From Macrotis lagotis (lineage: Eukaryota > Chordata > Mammalia > Peramelemorphia > Peramelidae), in assembly GCF_037893015.1 (NCBI RefSeq), contig NC_133661.1, forward strand, positions 188,254,809 to 188,318,808: a stretch of DNA of 64,000 nucleotides, given 5' to 3'. Shown one piece after another: positions 21,651 through 33,715 of the stretch; position 1 is the first letter of the stretch; every line of letters starts with the position of its first letter. The notes below the pieces were generated by a model, which saw only the letters and a list, made by a program, of their open reading frames with translations, was not told the origin of the DNA and did no database searches. A program made the translations under genes and the position numbers.

Positions 21651-22202
21651 CCTTTCATCCAACAATTATGAATGAGAAACCAAATGTAAATACTTTGGAG
21701 AGCTAACATATTCCAATTAATGTTAAAAATATATCATTAACATAAGATACTACCCTTCAGTATCATTTGATAGGAAGAAGACAGTGAAAGACCTAAAGAT
21801 CACTAAAATTTGTGAGAATAAAATGGAGAGGAAAGACACCAGGGACAGGAAGAGGACAACATACCCCAAAATGTAACTGTACATTTTAGTAATTTGAAGT
21901 TTATATCATCTTATTTGAGTCACTCTCTACAGCCGTATGTAAAAATAGTATATATATTTTACATATTCCTATTTAGCAATGAGAAAAAAATCCTGAAATT
22001 TAAAGACATTAAGAATGGGATACCTTGAAAATAAAGTATAAAAGAGTATTTCTTAAACTTTTTGAATTTCTAGATCATTTCACTGGGGCAAAATTTGCTT
22101 TGATCCAACTTTCATATTTGGCAAAGACTGAGAAACAAAAACAGAAAAAAAATCTCATTGTAAATTGAATGGGAAGAAACATAAAACTTTTATTAAGATA
22201 TG
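21651..22202. other. Intergenic, nothing recognised
   Basis: No coding frame or named repeat. Confidence 0.4.
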
Positions 22203-22209
22203 ATGAGAA

Positions 22210-22366
22210 GGGGTGGCTAGGTGGCACAGTGGATAAAACACTGGCCCTGTAGTCAGGAGTACTTTTGTCTCAGACACTTAATAATTACCTAGCTGTGTTG
22301 CCTTGGGAAAGCCACTTAACCCCATTTGCCTTGCAAAAAAAAAAAAAAAAAAACCTAAAAAAAAAC
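22210..22366 (+). mobile_element. SINE with a long A-rich tail
   Basis: Head GGGGTGGCTAGGTGGCACAG, CACTTAATAATTACCTAGC, tail TTGCA(19)CCTAAAAAAAAA. A short internal loss follows AGGAGTACTT. ATGAGAA occurs on both sides (22203-22209 and 22367-22373) as a possible short target-site duplication. The long A run suggests a relatively young copy. Confidence 0.88.
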
Positions 22367-22375
22367 ATGAGAAAA

Positions 22376-23400
22376 AGAGTGATTAAAAATAATGCAGTAA
22401 ATTCAGAGAAATTTGAAGAATGAAGAATAGAGTAAAAAGGAAGAAAAATATGCAGATTTAATGTAAAGGAGGGAATAATTGGACAGTAGGGTAAAGTATG
22501 GTGGTTGTAAGGAAAAATGCAGTGTATTTCATATTTATATAAAATTTTTACAAAGCAATTTCTTCAAAAACAATGAGCATGTTGTTTTCCTCATTTTTAT
22601 AGTGACACTTGATTTTGGACTTGAACATAAATCTTCTAACTCTGGGGCTTGTTTAACAACAATAACATAAACAATAGCAATAATAAAAGAAAACCAAATA
22701 AAACAATGGAAACAGTGGTAGTAAAACTGGTGTCAGTATCTCTAAGTTTTCTTCTCTATGAATATCATCACTACCTTTTTGCCTTAACTTACTCACAACT
22801 AAAGAGTAATTCTTGTATGGGAAGGAGATCTGGGGATGGATGGTATATTTGTTGTTTTTTCAATCACTGGTCTAAATTACAGGGACCACTTCTATTTGAT
22901 CTACAAGGCGTTTGTACACTTCTCCCTGCATAGATCACATCTGTTTCTATAAAAATGTTCAGAGTGATGTGGGAAAGGAAACAAGAACTGACTCAAAGGT
23001 GAATGAAAGGAATATAAATAAGTGGGTACAAAACACTAATAGAAAAGACTCATTTAGTTTCCAGGGCTGAGGCTGTAGCTTTGCAACAATAGAAAAACCT
23101 TTGTTTCCATTCAGTCTCTCTCTTCTTTAGAGAAGTTCTGTTCAACATCATTCTCCTCATTTATGAAATAGGCAGGTGGAGCAGTTAGACCTTGTCTAAC
23201 TCTGGTGAAGCAGTGCACCTCTATGACCATACTTGTGGTTGGAATTCCTCTCGTGACTTTAGAAAAGCAGTGTTGAACAGTTGGTAACAAACATCAGCTC
23301 CCTTTAAACCATTTGCTTAGTTAACAGAAGAGTATAGATATAAGTAACAGAGGTAATGAATAAGGAGGAAATGCAGTTTACTGAAAGTAGTTCTATTTTT
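22376..23400. other. Intergenic, nothing recognised
   Basis: Frames at 22479-22670 and 22649-22933 are short, overlap in different phases and carry no domain. I treat them as chance. Confidence 0.4.
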
Positions 23401-23546
23401 TATGTTTTTTTGCAGGGCAATGGGGTGAAGTGGCTTGCCCAAGGCCACACAGCTAGGTAATTTTTAAGTGTCTGAGGTAGGATTTAAACTCAGGTACTCC
23501 TGATTCCAGGTCCAGTGCTCTATCCACTGCACCACCTAGCCACCCG
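23401..23546 (-). mobile_element. SINE, minus strand
   Basis: TTTTTTTGCAGGGCAATGGGG, CCCAAGGCCACACAGCTAGG and CACCACCTAGCCACCC give a complete reverse-complement copy. Confidence 0.87.
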
Positions 23547-25495
23547 AAAAGAAGTTCTTTTTTGTAAACAAGAGACCTATTTTGTTTTCCAATTTAAATA
23601 CTATGTAACTAAGAAAAGTAAGTTCCTTAGCTTCTTTTAAAAGAATTCAGTCTAACAGAAATAAAAGAAAATTTATCTTAGATCTCTAAGATGTTGTTTA
23701 TTACATTACCCCATCCCAGAGCAGCAATATGTTGTAAAAAATGTAAGGTTTCTAAAGTGAAAAGAACTTGTGCCATTCTGAGTCTATACACATAGAATGT
23801 TTATCAATTGCAACTATTAGCTCTTTTAAGGAAAAACACAATATGTCTTATTTTCCCAACAAGAAAGAGAAAATATTTTCAGATAGCACCTATATAATCT
23901 TGCTTCACCTTAATTTTTCTTTACCCAGAATTCCTGTTCAGAGTCCTAATTTGGTAAATAATAACAGGCTTAGTTTTATTCCTTGACAGAATAACTTTCT
24001 CTATATCATGGAAATACAGGTTCACATACATGACGATATAAAATAAGATATTATAATTTAGATTTCTAAATTTCATTTACAAATCTCTTTGTGTATATAT
24101 ATATATATATATCAACAGATAAGTATGCAGGCCATAATCTTATTCACAGAGTTACAAACATAAAAATAAATACAAACAAAACATACACACATATGCAGTG
24201 ATTTTGGAGACATTCGAAGGAATACAAAAGCTCTAGTCAGAATTATAAGAATCAGAAAGCATGGCAGGCTACTATCAACTCAATTAATGATTTGATACCT
24301 TGCCAAATTTTCTACTGAGAGAGGTTTTTTTTCCAGATAGGTTATAGTAGTAAAGTTCATATTTTCCTTTATTCTCTCTTTAAAAAGCAGTGCTTTTTTG
24401 TTCCTACTGGCTCTAAAAAAATAGTCATCTCTGTCTCCAGTGGCTTTTGCATCCACAGTACAAAAGACTGGTTATTTAAGGTATTCATTTCTGGAAAACT
24501 ATTGATGGGAATTAAAATGGTTATTAAGAAAGATGATCAGTGACAAGGACTGAGATCTCTTCCCCCAACTTTGGATTTCATCTTCATGGTAAAGTACTGT
24601 CACAGGAAAGTGGTAAGGTATCAAAACCATATGGTCAACAGGTTCTCTGGAATGGTATTACCCTTTCAATAATCCTGCCCTACCATTTGCCACAAATCCT
24701 ACTACCAATAAAATGAGATAAAATTTGGGGTGTGGATTCCTAGATCTCTCCCTTCACTAAAAGTGCTTTTCTTCCTAGAAACCCTCATCATTCTCCTGCT
24801 GTCCCAATATCCCTAGGAAATCTCAGCTTCTGGAGTCTTGATAGATGGAAGAAAATGATGACCAGGTTCAGGAAAGATATCCCTAACCTGGATCCAGTGT
24901 TTTAGATTCAGCTTTTTAAAAGAAGCAGACACTAGTGAGCTTTCTAATCCATATCAATAAAAAGTGTCCTTCCACTTTCAATCTATTTTCAAGCTGGTGC
25001 CAGAGTAAATAAATAGGTCATAGCCCAATAAAGTCAGTGCTCTTCAGGACTTTCAGTCTGAGCAAATTTCAATCAAAGCAACAGCCTTGTCCAATAAACT
25101 TTCATTCTTATCTCAGTAGTTGCTTTCATAGACCTTCCCCTCCTTTAGCATCTTTAGCAACTGGTGGGTTTCTGATTCAATATGAGATTTCTTCTAGGCA
25201 TAGATCTGCTCTGGGACCAGAAACCTGGGAATGTAATAGTGTCATTTCATTGATTCTACAGAGATTGATTTGTCTTTTAAAGAGGAAAGACACAAATGGC
25301 AGCATAACTCTACCACCTAAGTCCAGTGCACAAACCTGATTGTTTTCTTCCACTTGGTCACTAGGATAATGCTCACTGTGAGTATTCTAACATGAGAAGT
25401 AGAGTAAGACTGATGGGAAGAAATGTAAACCCATCGCCTCCCTTTACCATGTCCCCTTAACTTCTTGCTCTTATATTTCCCCCTCCAAAATTGGG
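23547..25495. other. Intergenic; short block shared with 3538-3590; TA run
   Basis: Bases 23625-23690 resemble 3538-3590 of the first OR4N unit. A TA microsatellite lies at 24093-24112. The frames at 23768, 25037 and 25317 show no recognisable protein. Confidence 0.4.
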
Positions 25496-25499
25496 CATG

Positions 25500-25660
25500 A
25501 CAGGAGATGAAAGGGACCTTAAAGAGCACTTTGTCCAACTCATTTTATTAGACGGGTAACTGAGAGACTTTCCCAAAGACACATAGCGTAAATGGTAAAG
25601 ATGGTATTTGAACCAAATTATTGTACTGTACCACACTGCTTCCTAATTACCTCTTTCTAA
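25500..25660 (-). repeat. MIR-like repeat
   Basis: GAAAGGGACCTTAAAGAGCAC, CCAACTCATTTTATTAGACGGGTAACTGAG, ACATAGCGTAAATGG and TATTTGAACC are the minus-strand order of an old tRNA/MIR-type repeat. Confidence 0.5.
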
Positions 25661-26054
25661 GGCTTTTCAACCTTTAAGGGTGATTTGAAATATCAGGTTG
25701 TGAATAATTTTGTTTTGTGCTTTGTTTAGACTTGATTTTATCCATCATATTTTCAACCCTTAGTACTTGTGTGACTTGATAAATCATATGCTTCTTAGAC
25801 ATTAGTATCCTTTCCAGCTCTAGGACTAGTATAGCTAAGTCAGGAAATCAAAAGTGTGCAAATATTCTTCACCAATGCAGATCAAGAACTTATCTTTAAT
25901 TCTTAGAACATTGCCTGGAAATGAGGGGTTAAGTGATTCAAAGAGGAAGAACTTGGAAAAAAATCTTTTCACAATCAAGTATGATCCAGGGTTCCATTCC
26001 ACCATTATTCTCTACATCTTGCTGCCTCCAAATATTTTTATTTTAATAATTTAT

Positions 26055-26200
26055 GGGGGCAGCTAGGTAGTTCAGTGGATAGAGCACTGGTCCTAAAGTC
26101 AAGAGGACCTGAGTTTAAATCCAGCCTCAGACACTTAATAATTGCTTAGTTGTGTGACCTTGAGCAAATCACTTAATCCCATTGCCTTAAATAAATATAA
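26055..26200 (+). mobile_element. SINE, older copy
   Basis: Head GGGGGCAGCTAGGTAGTTCAG, CCTGAGTTTAAATCCAGCC, CACTTAATAATTGCTTAG, tail ATTGCCTTAAATAAATA. The AT-rich flanks TTAATAATTTAT and TAATTATTTATTAA may be a degenerate target duplication. Confidence 0.85.
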
Positions 26201-26660
26201 TTATTTATTAAGGATTCTCCACAAGTATATTTTAGAATATCAATGTTTATGAAGATTTTCCAAGCATTTTAAAAAATAGTTTTATCATTTATCATATTCC
26301 ATTAGTAGTTTCTATCAATGAGTACCAATTCTTTTCCTCTACCTCCATAGCCCATAACACATTTAAAGTTACATACAAGCCATGAAATGGAACAACATGA
26401 AAACATAACTGTTGTTAAATGTTAATTGGCACATATGTCATAAGCCTTATCCAATGCCAGACTGTCCCACAAATAATTTGAACTCTTTAAGTTTAGAAAA
26501 AGTTATTTTCTAAACCCTAAAGAGGGGCTAAACATGCGAGACAAAAGAGTACCAACTGATTAGAGCAGCAGATAAGAATGTATGTATCATTTTAAATGAA
26601 GACCAAATCAGCCATAGAGTAACAGGAAGAAGGCCAGATTTTGGAAAAGTAAGTGGTGAG
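26201..26660. other. Intergenic, nothing recognised
   Basis: No coding frame or named repeat. Confidence 0.4.
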
Positions 26661-26662
26661 TA

Positions 26663-26930
26663 TGATCACAGAATCTCAAAAGTTTTAATGAGCCTTAGAG
26701 GCCATCAAAGTTAACTTGTATCTAATTAGCAATCCCTTCTGAGATATCTCTAACAAGTATTTGCCCATCTTCTTCTTCAAGTCTTTCAGTGTAAGCAAAA
26801 TCATTATATTCCAAGAGAAACTATTGCACATTTGAACAGTTGTGCTAGGCTCCTTACATTGAGTCTAAATTGATTCTTTCTAAAGTCAGCTCATTGTTTC
26901 TAATGCTGACTATTAATAAATGAAGGACAG
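26663..26930 (-). repeat. CR1/L3-type LINE 3' end
   Basis: GATCACAGAATCTCAAAAG begins the block, corresponding to the ATTCTGTG-type CR1 3' terminus on the minus strand. It continues with CTTCTTCAAGTCTTTCAGTG, CTATTGCACATTTGAACAG, CTCCTTACATTGAGTCTAAATTGATTC and CATTGTTTCTAATGCTGAC, the standard order of CR1/L3 3' regions. It ends about 120 bases before the OR4N exon. Confidence 0.6.
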
Positions 26931-27033
26931 AAGGATTTTCCTCTGTAAAGGTTTGGACATCAGAGTGATAAAACAGGCTAGTTGAATAGTTCTGGTATTA
27001 GAGAAAGGTTTGATATAACTGAGATTGCTTTCC

Positions 27034-27061
27034 ATTTCTCAATATTCCCCAGGTTGAGCAG
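27034..27061 (+). promoter_or_regulatory. Probable 3' splice site before the OR4N copy B coding exon
   Basis: A pyrimidine-rich run ends in ATATTCCCCAG (AG at 27051-27052), nine bases before the start codon, followed by GTTGAGCAGATG. The arrangement matches copy A. Confidence 0.65.
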
Positions 27062-27991
27062 ATGGAGCAGAACAACACAGTGACTGAATTCACCTTTTTG
27101 GGTCTAACCAAATCTCCAGAGATTCAACTGTTAGTCTTTATATTAGTCTTCTCATTCTACATAATAATTCTTCCTGGGAATCTTTTCATTATCATCACCA
27201 TCAGATCAGATCCTACTCTCACAGCACCTCTGTATTTCTTCCTGGGTAATCTGGCTTTCTTGGATGCTTCTTATTCTTTCATTGTAGCCCCAAAGATGCT
27301 GGTAGATTTCATGTATAAGAAAAAGACCATTTCTTATCAAGGGTGCATCACCCAGCTCTTCTTCTTGCATTTTCTTGGAGCAGGTGAGATGTTTCTCCTT
27401 GTGGTGATGGCCTTTGACCGCTATATTGCAATCTGCCAACCCTTACGCTATGCAACCATCATGAACCGCCAAGTCTGTTATGTGCTGCTGTTAGCTCTCT
27501 GGGTTGGGGGTTTTGCCCACTCTATTGTGCAGGTAGCTCTTATTGTTCGTCTGCCTTTCTGTGGCCCAAACCAGCTGGACAACTTCTTCTGTGATGTCCC
27601 ACAGATCATCAAGCTGGCCTGCACTGACACCTTTGTGGTGGACCTCCTGATGGTGTCCAATAGTGGACTGCTTACACTTCTATGCTTTCTGGGTTTACTC
27701 ACATCCTATGCAGTCATCCTCTTTCGAGTTAGGGGATCTTCTTCTGAGGGCAAGAATAAGGCTTTATCCACTTGTACCACCCATGTTATCATTGTGTTTC
27801 TCATGTTTGGTCCTGCCATCTTTATTTACACCCGCCCTTTTAGGACTTTCCCAGCAGACAAAGTGGTTGCCCTTTTTCACACTGTCATCTTTCCCTTGTT
27901 GAATCCTGTGATTTATACTCTAAGGAACCAGGAAGTGAAGGCGTCTATGAGGAAGTTGGTGAACAGGCAGGTCATTTGTGGAGGAGAATGA
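27062..27991 (+). CDS. OR4N-like: Olfactory receptor, family 4 subfamily N-like (copy B)
   Basis: An intact single-exon receptor of 309 residues, paralogue of the gene at 5944-6876 and one residue shorter at the N-terminus (ME-Q versus MEIE). It has the same architecture: glycosylation site NNT at residue 4, seven membrane segments, conserved TM3 Cys, [16 protein letters not shown] before TM6 and NPVIYTLRN in TM7. About 16 residues differ. Most lie in the N-terminus and TM1 (for example T-F for I-L in EFILLG), with a few later (K for E before KKTIS, D for E in FVVDLL, P for S in TFPADK). TM3 to TM5 is identical apart from single changes. The nucleotide identity of that part, including synonymous sites, is far higher than in the flanks. 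I see no inactivating lesion. Ligand unknown. Confidence 0.95.
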   Translation: MEQNNTVTEFTFLGLTKSPEIQLLVFILVFSFYIIILPGNLFIIITIRSDPTLTAPLYFFLGNLAFLDASYSFIVAPKMLVDFMYKKKTISYQGCITQLFFLHFLGAGEMFLLVVMAFDRYIAICQPLRYATIMNRQVCYVLLLALWVGGFAHSIVQVALIVRLPFCGPNQLDNFFCDVPQIIKLACTDTFVVDLLMVSNSGLLTLLCFLGLLTSYAVILFRVRGSSSEGKNKALSTCTTHVIIVFLMFGPAIFIYTRPFRTFPADKVVALFHTVIFPLLNPVIYTLRNQEVKASMRKLVNRQVICGGE

Positions 27992-28325
27992 AGAATGGGC
28001 ATCACTCAGGATATCTTCAGAGGGTATTCAATCATTACCAACTTGCCTTCTATTAATTTGCTGGAGAAAATCTAATCATAATAGCAAAGGACATAGAGTT
28101 GTTAAAAACCGGAGCTTACTTGAGAATGGCATATTCATTACTTGACCTACAATAATATAAAATAAATTTTGTGGTGACAAAGAGTGGAGAAAGGAGAAAG
28201 GAAACTGCTAAATTTTCTAGTTATATATGATATGCAACTCTTTGATTTGAGGAGGATTGTAGCAATTTTTAAGGAGACTTTTGAAATCTAAGCTATGAGT
28301 TTTTCCTTTACCTTATTATTAGAAA
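27992..28325 (+). other. 3' flank/UTR shared by the two OR4N copies
   Basis: Homologue of 6877-7215. AATAAA-like ATAAAATAAATTTTG near 28157 could serve as a poly(A) signal, but I cannot test this. Confidence 0.5.
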
Positions 28326-28417
28326 GAATCATGACATTGATTTTCTTCATTAATCAAAGACCAAAAGGTAAGACTCACCAGTATTAATATAGTTTGGGGG
28401 TGTTACAGAGTTGGATA

Positions 28418-28576
28418 GGCCTGGTGGCTAGGTTGCGCAATGGATGGAGCACCAGCCCTGGAGTCAGGAGTACCTGAGTTCAAATCCAGCCTCAGACACT
28501 TAATAATTACCTAGCTGTGTGGTCTTGGGCAAGCCACTTAACCCCATGGCCTTTCAAAAAAAAAAAAACCTTAAAA
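28418..28576 (+). mobile_element. SINE
   Basis: Head GGCCTGGTGGCTAGGTTGCGC, GAGTTCAAATCCAGCC, CACTTAATAATTACCTAGC, tail CCTTTCAAAAAAAAAAAACC. Confidence 0.87.
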
Positions 28577-28839
28577 AGTGGGTTAATATGCTCACATGGA
28601 GCTAGTGACCACCCTTCTCTGACAATTAAGAAATTTTCATAGTTTTTTGGGCCCCACTAATATTTTGCAGATCTTGTTAATAAACCTAATTTAGCAGACT
28701 CTCTGGTCCCTCTAAGAGTTTGTTTGGGAGGGAGTTAACAAGGAAAAGCTCACTCTAATATAAAATTAATGCAACTAAAATCAGTTAAACTCATAGAATA
28801 GAAACTAGAGTTAATATTAATTTTGATATTTACAGTAGC

Positions 28840-29085
28840 ATGACACATTTGAACCAAGAAACTAGGTTCAAATCCAATTTCAGATTGTTCCTAGGTATCT
28901 TGGATTAGGCAAATTACAATCTGTGAATTTTGGTTTTCCTTTCATCTTTCAAATGTGATTATTTTCTCAGTAATCTCATAAATCATTAGGGAGATTATAA
29001 AATTGTTTGGGAGATTAAATGAGGAAAATATACATGCAAAGTACTTTGAGAGCTTTAAATATATTATTAAATATATTAGACAATA
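28840..29085 (+). repeat. MIR/SINE-like remnant
   Basis: GGTTCAAATCCAATTTCAG, CTTGGATTAGGCAAATTAC, TTAAATGAGGAAAATATACATGCAAAGTACTTTGAGAGC: the old tRNA-type SINE order. It parallels the remnant at 7216-7510. Confidence 0.5.
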
Positions 29086-30405
29086 TTAAAAATATTGAAC
29101 AAATATAATAAATATACTATTAAATATATTAAACAAATATCATTACTATTATTGTTACTATTGTTACATATATCACATATTATCATTATTATTGCTTATA
29201 ATATTTCTGCTATTAATATAAGAGTCCCATTTCATTGGGAACAATTGTTCTAGTATCTAGTAGCTATGTTTAGATGAATTAGACATTGAGATAGCACAAA
29301 TATTTGGTTTTATTAGATCTGATTTATATATATATGTATATATACATATATATATTATAAGCCTACCTGTCATTTCTTTTTTCTTAAAAAAAACTATCTT
29401 AAGTGACTCTAATGTTTTGTGTGTCTGTTTTATGAAAGTCTAACAATAATGAACAATGGTTAGGTTCACTTTCTGCATATCTCACTAAGGTCACATCTCT
29501 TATTTCTGAACACATTTGAGGTTAAGGTTTGGGAGATCTTAGCATCTAACATGAGAGGTTAAACTACCTTTTTTCAATTTTTTTTTAGCTTTTTACACCC
29601 TCCATTCCAGAACCCAGGGAGAATGACTTAATATTTAGATTTGGCTCATGTGTAGGATCTCCTCAAAAGGGCAGTAGAAATATATAATACACTAAGGCAT
29701 ATGATAGCTATTTTCTCCCCTCCCAGGAGGGTGAGATTTCATCAAACATAAAGCCATTTGTGGAAATATTCAATTATAATTTTTACTTCGTTTTAGTTTT
29801 ATACTCTCTAAACAATTCTCTCCTTGCCCATGTCTTTTGGTATACCAGATCAAAACCTGAAATTCTTCCTCCTACTCACAGTTATTTTCTTCAAAGATTA
29901 TAATTACAGAATATTCCTCCTACTTAGGTACTGAGGATCTTCTGATTTCTTGAACTCATAACTTCAAGATTAGAAACCACCATTAGAAACCACTACTCAG
30001 TCCCCTAAACTAAAGAAAGAATGAAAAACTCACAAAACACCAAACGAAACAAACTAGAAGAGACAACAACTAACCCAAGTTTAGGATCACTTAAGTAGGA
30101 TATGAACTTTAGATGTCATATATTCACAATTTCCATGATTAGATGTTGAAAGTAAAGGAAATAACTTACTTTCAAATCCTTTGAGGAGACCCTTAAAGAG
30201 TTCTTAGTCATTTAGTGTATAAGTAAAAGTGATTAAAAAGCAGAAACATTCTCTTGCTAAAGACACTCAGTTAGAAATTTTTTGGGTCAGTGACCAAAAA
30301 GAGGATTGTTTTGTCATCTCAAGACAACAACTTTTGTTGTTGCCATATTTGTTCATGGAATTTGGCTAGGAATCTCTGGTAAAATTTCCATATAATTACC
30401 CCTTA
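29086..30405. other. AT-rich intergenic, nothing recognised
   Basis: It includes ATATTA-rich sequence (29060-29220) and a TA run near 29325-29356. No coding frame. Confidence 0.4.
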
Positions 30406-30869
30406 GTTGGTTGTCCTTTATTCTTAAAGGATGGAAAAAATATTGTGCTAGAGTCTCAACAGTGTCTCTGACTGTGACTGATTATATCAATATGAATTTG
30501 AAATGTTCTACCACAGGTCAGACCAAATAGTCCATGTGAACACCTAGGATGGATTTTCTGAGCTTGAGTAGCTCATCTCTTTTGAACAACTTCAATTCTA
30601 CTTTGTTCATAGAGCACAACACCTTTACTGTATGTTATGCTAGGCAGTTCTGTGCCAGTAACTCTCATGGTGAAAGTCAATTCCAAAGTTCTTAAGAGAG
30701 ACCATTAAGAATATCCTTGTATCATTTATTTTGATCCCACTGTGTGCATTTGCCCTGTGTGAATTCTCCATAAAATAGTATTTTTGGCAAGCATACATTT
30801 GACATTCAAGCAATGTGAGCAGCCCATTGGAGCTGTGCTCTCTGTAGAGTTCAAATGCTTGATAATTTA

Positions 30870-31026
30870 GTTTTTTGGTTTTTGTTTTTGTTTCTTGTGA
30901 GGCAATGTGGTTAAGTAACTTGCCCAAGGTAACACAGCTAGTAAGTATCAAATTTCTGAGCCAGGAATTGAACTCACATCCTCCTGACTCCAGGGCCAGT
31001 GTTCTATGCACTGTGCCATCAAGCTG
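30870..31026 (-). mobile_element. SINE inserted in the RTE-type LINE
   Basis: TTTTTGTTTCTTGTGAGGCAATG, CCCAAGGTAACACAGCTAG and ACTGTGCCATCAAGCTGG form a reverse-complement SINE that splits the LINE C-terminal region. Confidence 0.8.
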
Positions 31027-31799
31027 GTATCTTATCCTGTCAGGTGATTTTCAGAATGTTCCAAAGACAATTCAAATGGAAGCAATTCAGGCTCCTGACA
31101 TGGTGCTGGCACACTGCCAAGATTTCACAGGTATAAAACAAAGAGGTCAGCACAATGTTCTCTGTAGATTTTCAGTCTCTGGTAGTCAGTCTAATACCTT
31201 TTTTCTTCCACACTTTCCCTCAAAGTCTCCCAAATACTGAGATAGCACTAGCAATGTGTGTTTTAACCCCATCGCCATTATATACATCCCTGGAAAGTAC
31301 ACTGCCAAAGTAAGTGAACTTATCCATAGTATTCAACATTTCTCCATTTTCTGTAACCAATGGTTCCATGTATAGATGGCATGGTGCTGACTGATGAACC
31401 ATTTGTGTTTTCTTGGTGCTAAGTGTTATGCAAAAATATATAGCAATACTCCATTCACTTTGATCATGGTTTGAAACCTTTACAAGTTGTGTGGTAGTTG
31501 ATCTTGATGCTGTGTTTATTCTCTTTGATGGGATTTGACAAAATGACTGAAAACATCATGATAAAAAGTATGGGAGCAAGCACATAGTCCTGCTTCACTC
31601 CACTGGTGACTAAAAAAGTGCAAGAATATTTCCCATTATCTGGAACCTGGGCAAGCATGCCATCAGAAATTGACCCACTTTACTGATGTACTCCTCTGGG
31701 CAAGAAAATTTTGAATGTGCTGTAGGCCAACACAGCTGAAAATATCAAAGTCAGAAACTGGTCAGAACTTGGTCAGAACTACAAACATTATACACAAAC

Positions 31800-31829
31800 C
31801 TCTGTTCTGCTGCTGCTGCTGCTGCTGAC
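31800..31829 (+). repeat. CTG microsatellite within the LINE
   Basis: Seven or so CTG units in the RTE-type element. Confidence 0.85.
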
Positions 31830-32936
31830 ATTTCTCCTGGAGTTGTCAGACAGCAATCACAATATCAACTGTTCCTTGCCCTTTTCTGAAGTCACACTAG
31901 TTCTCAAGTGAAGGATAAGCCTATTAAGGAAGACTCTGCAAAGAATCTTACCAGAAATGATTAAGAGAGAACCATCCCTGTGATTCTCATATGACAATCT
32001 ATTCCCTTTACCTTTCTAGAGAAGGACAATGGAGGTGTCCTTGAACTCTTGTGGGATAACCTCCTCATGCCATATAACCTGGAATATTTCAGTCAGATTT
32101 TGTATGAACAATGCACAGCCCCTCATTCCTGGATATCTCAGATGGAATAAAATCAACACTAGGTGCTATATCATATGAAGGTACCCAATGGTATTCAAAA
32201 CCTTTTTCAGTTGGAATTTCAGCTAGAGAGGTTGACTTCAACCTGATTTAAATGGCCAATGACCTTAACATTGATTGATGGCAATTTGTTGAGAATACTA
32301 TGAAATATTCAACCTATTTTTCTAGGATCATGTTGCTATCATTAATCAATGTGACTCCATCAGCTCTGAGTAGTTGAAATGCATAATAGATGTTTTAGCC
32401 CATACATAGCCTTCAGGATATCATAAAAGTGCTTTGAATTGTTCCTGTCAATGTAAAACTGAATTTTATCTGCCTTCTTATAGTGTTGGGAATCTGAATC
32501 TCCAAGTTTCATTTATACTTTACTTTTGAAGGAATTAAATGTTGCCTTATTAGAAGTGGATGAACTATCCTGTAGGTAAACCCTGTGGAGTTCATATTTT
32601 TCATTTAGTAGCTTCTGTATTACTCCATCATCTGCATCAAATGATTCCTGAATACTGCGCTCTCCTTTTCTACTCCACTGTTGTCAACTGTGTATGTTGA
32701 GCTAATTTTCCCTCCAAGTTAGCAAAAACCTATTCCTGCTCCAAAAAATGGCTTTACATGTATCAATGGTGAATGGAATTATCATTGAAGATATTTTTGT
32801 ACATTTATTTTTGTGTTTCTGTCTGTCACAATTATCAGGCCAGATTTGGGTTAGCAGACAATTTTAGGGCACTTATTCTAGTACCTTCCACAGGACAGGA
32901 GTTAAGTAGTTTGATTCTTTTTTAAATTACTTTAGG

Positions 32937-33090
32937 TTTTTTTTTTTTTTTTTTTGCAAGGCAAATGGGGTTAAGTGGCTTACCCAAGGCCACACAGCTA
33001 GGGAAATATTAAGTGTCTGAGGCTGGATTTGAACTCAGGTACTTCTGCCTCCAGGGCCCGTGCTTGATGCACTGTGCCACCTAGTCACCC
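32937..33090 (-). mobile_element. SINE inserted in the RTE-type LINE
   Basis: A T tract of about 18, GCAAGGCAAATGGGGTTAAG, CCAAGGCCACACAGCTAGG and GTGCCACCTAGTCACCCC: a complete minus-strand copy. Confidence 0.88.
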
Positions 33091-33584
33091 CTAGATGACC
33101 TTTTTTAATTAAGCTCTAAGCATTTCACAGCACCTGCTTCAACAACTTTCATGGCCATTGGTATAAGTTGCTTTAATCTGCCCAGTCCATCAGAGGAATT
33201 CTTTGTGTGTTTGTGGTAGATACCCCTTTATCTCACTGATGGGTCTGAGATCCCTCAGTTACCCTCAACATGGTTTAGCCCATTCTGTTGAAATGGTTTA
33301 CTGGAGTATGGGCACTATGCAGGTTACTGCTTCTTGGAGTCACAGGTGAGAGTTAGGTGGATCAGGTGAACACCAAAGGTGGATTGCAACCCTGAAAATA
33401 GCTTGGTAGCCCTCATGACAAAGGTACTAGTCTTCCCCAAAGATATGCCACATCCTAATGACCCTTACAGACTATTCTCTACACTTGATACTTGGATTAG
33501 AACCTAAGTGACAAAAATAAAATTTGCCAATTAAAAAAAATAAAGAATTAAAGGTCTTGCCCATTGGTAATAGAAAGAGATCCT

Positions 33585-33715
33585 AAATCTATAGTTAATA
33601 ATTATAATAGTTGTATAATAATAAAATAACTACAATAACTATAATAGTTATATAATAATAATATAACTATAATAACTGTAATATAATTTAATAACTATAA
33701 TAATAACTAATAGAC
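33585..33715 (+). repeat. AT-rich degenerate repeat (ACTATAATA units)
   Basis: Repeated AATAACTATAATA and TATAATAATAATATAAC phrases over about 120 bases. Confidence 0.75.

Larger units (their letters stand above)
30410..33505 (-). mobile_element. Decayed RTE-type non-LTR retrotransposon (LINE)
   Basis: Minus-strand phrases follow one LINE polyprotein in order. A 5' region with ITYHKHTKN-like text lies near 33210. RT-like VIWHEEVIPQEFKDTSIV lies near 32060, then VTSGVKQDYVLAPILFIMMFS (KQG..LAP block) at 31640-31545. Next come KFTYFGSVLSRDVYNGD near 31325, SLKNFGIDFHHE near 30690, GVVLYEQ..IEVVQKR-like text near 30610 and a terminal CGRTFQIHIDIISH near 30500, like the C2H2-like end of such elements. 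Many stops and shifts are present and two SINEs are inserted (30870-31026 and 32937-33090). The 3' end near 30410 reads, on the minus strand, CCTTTAAGAATAAAGGACAACC, resembling the tails of the long SINEs in this window. The RTE clade assignment is from remembered motifs and could be another non-LTR clade. Confidence 0.75.
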
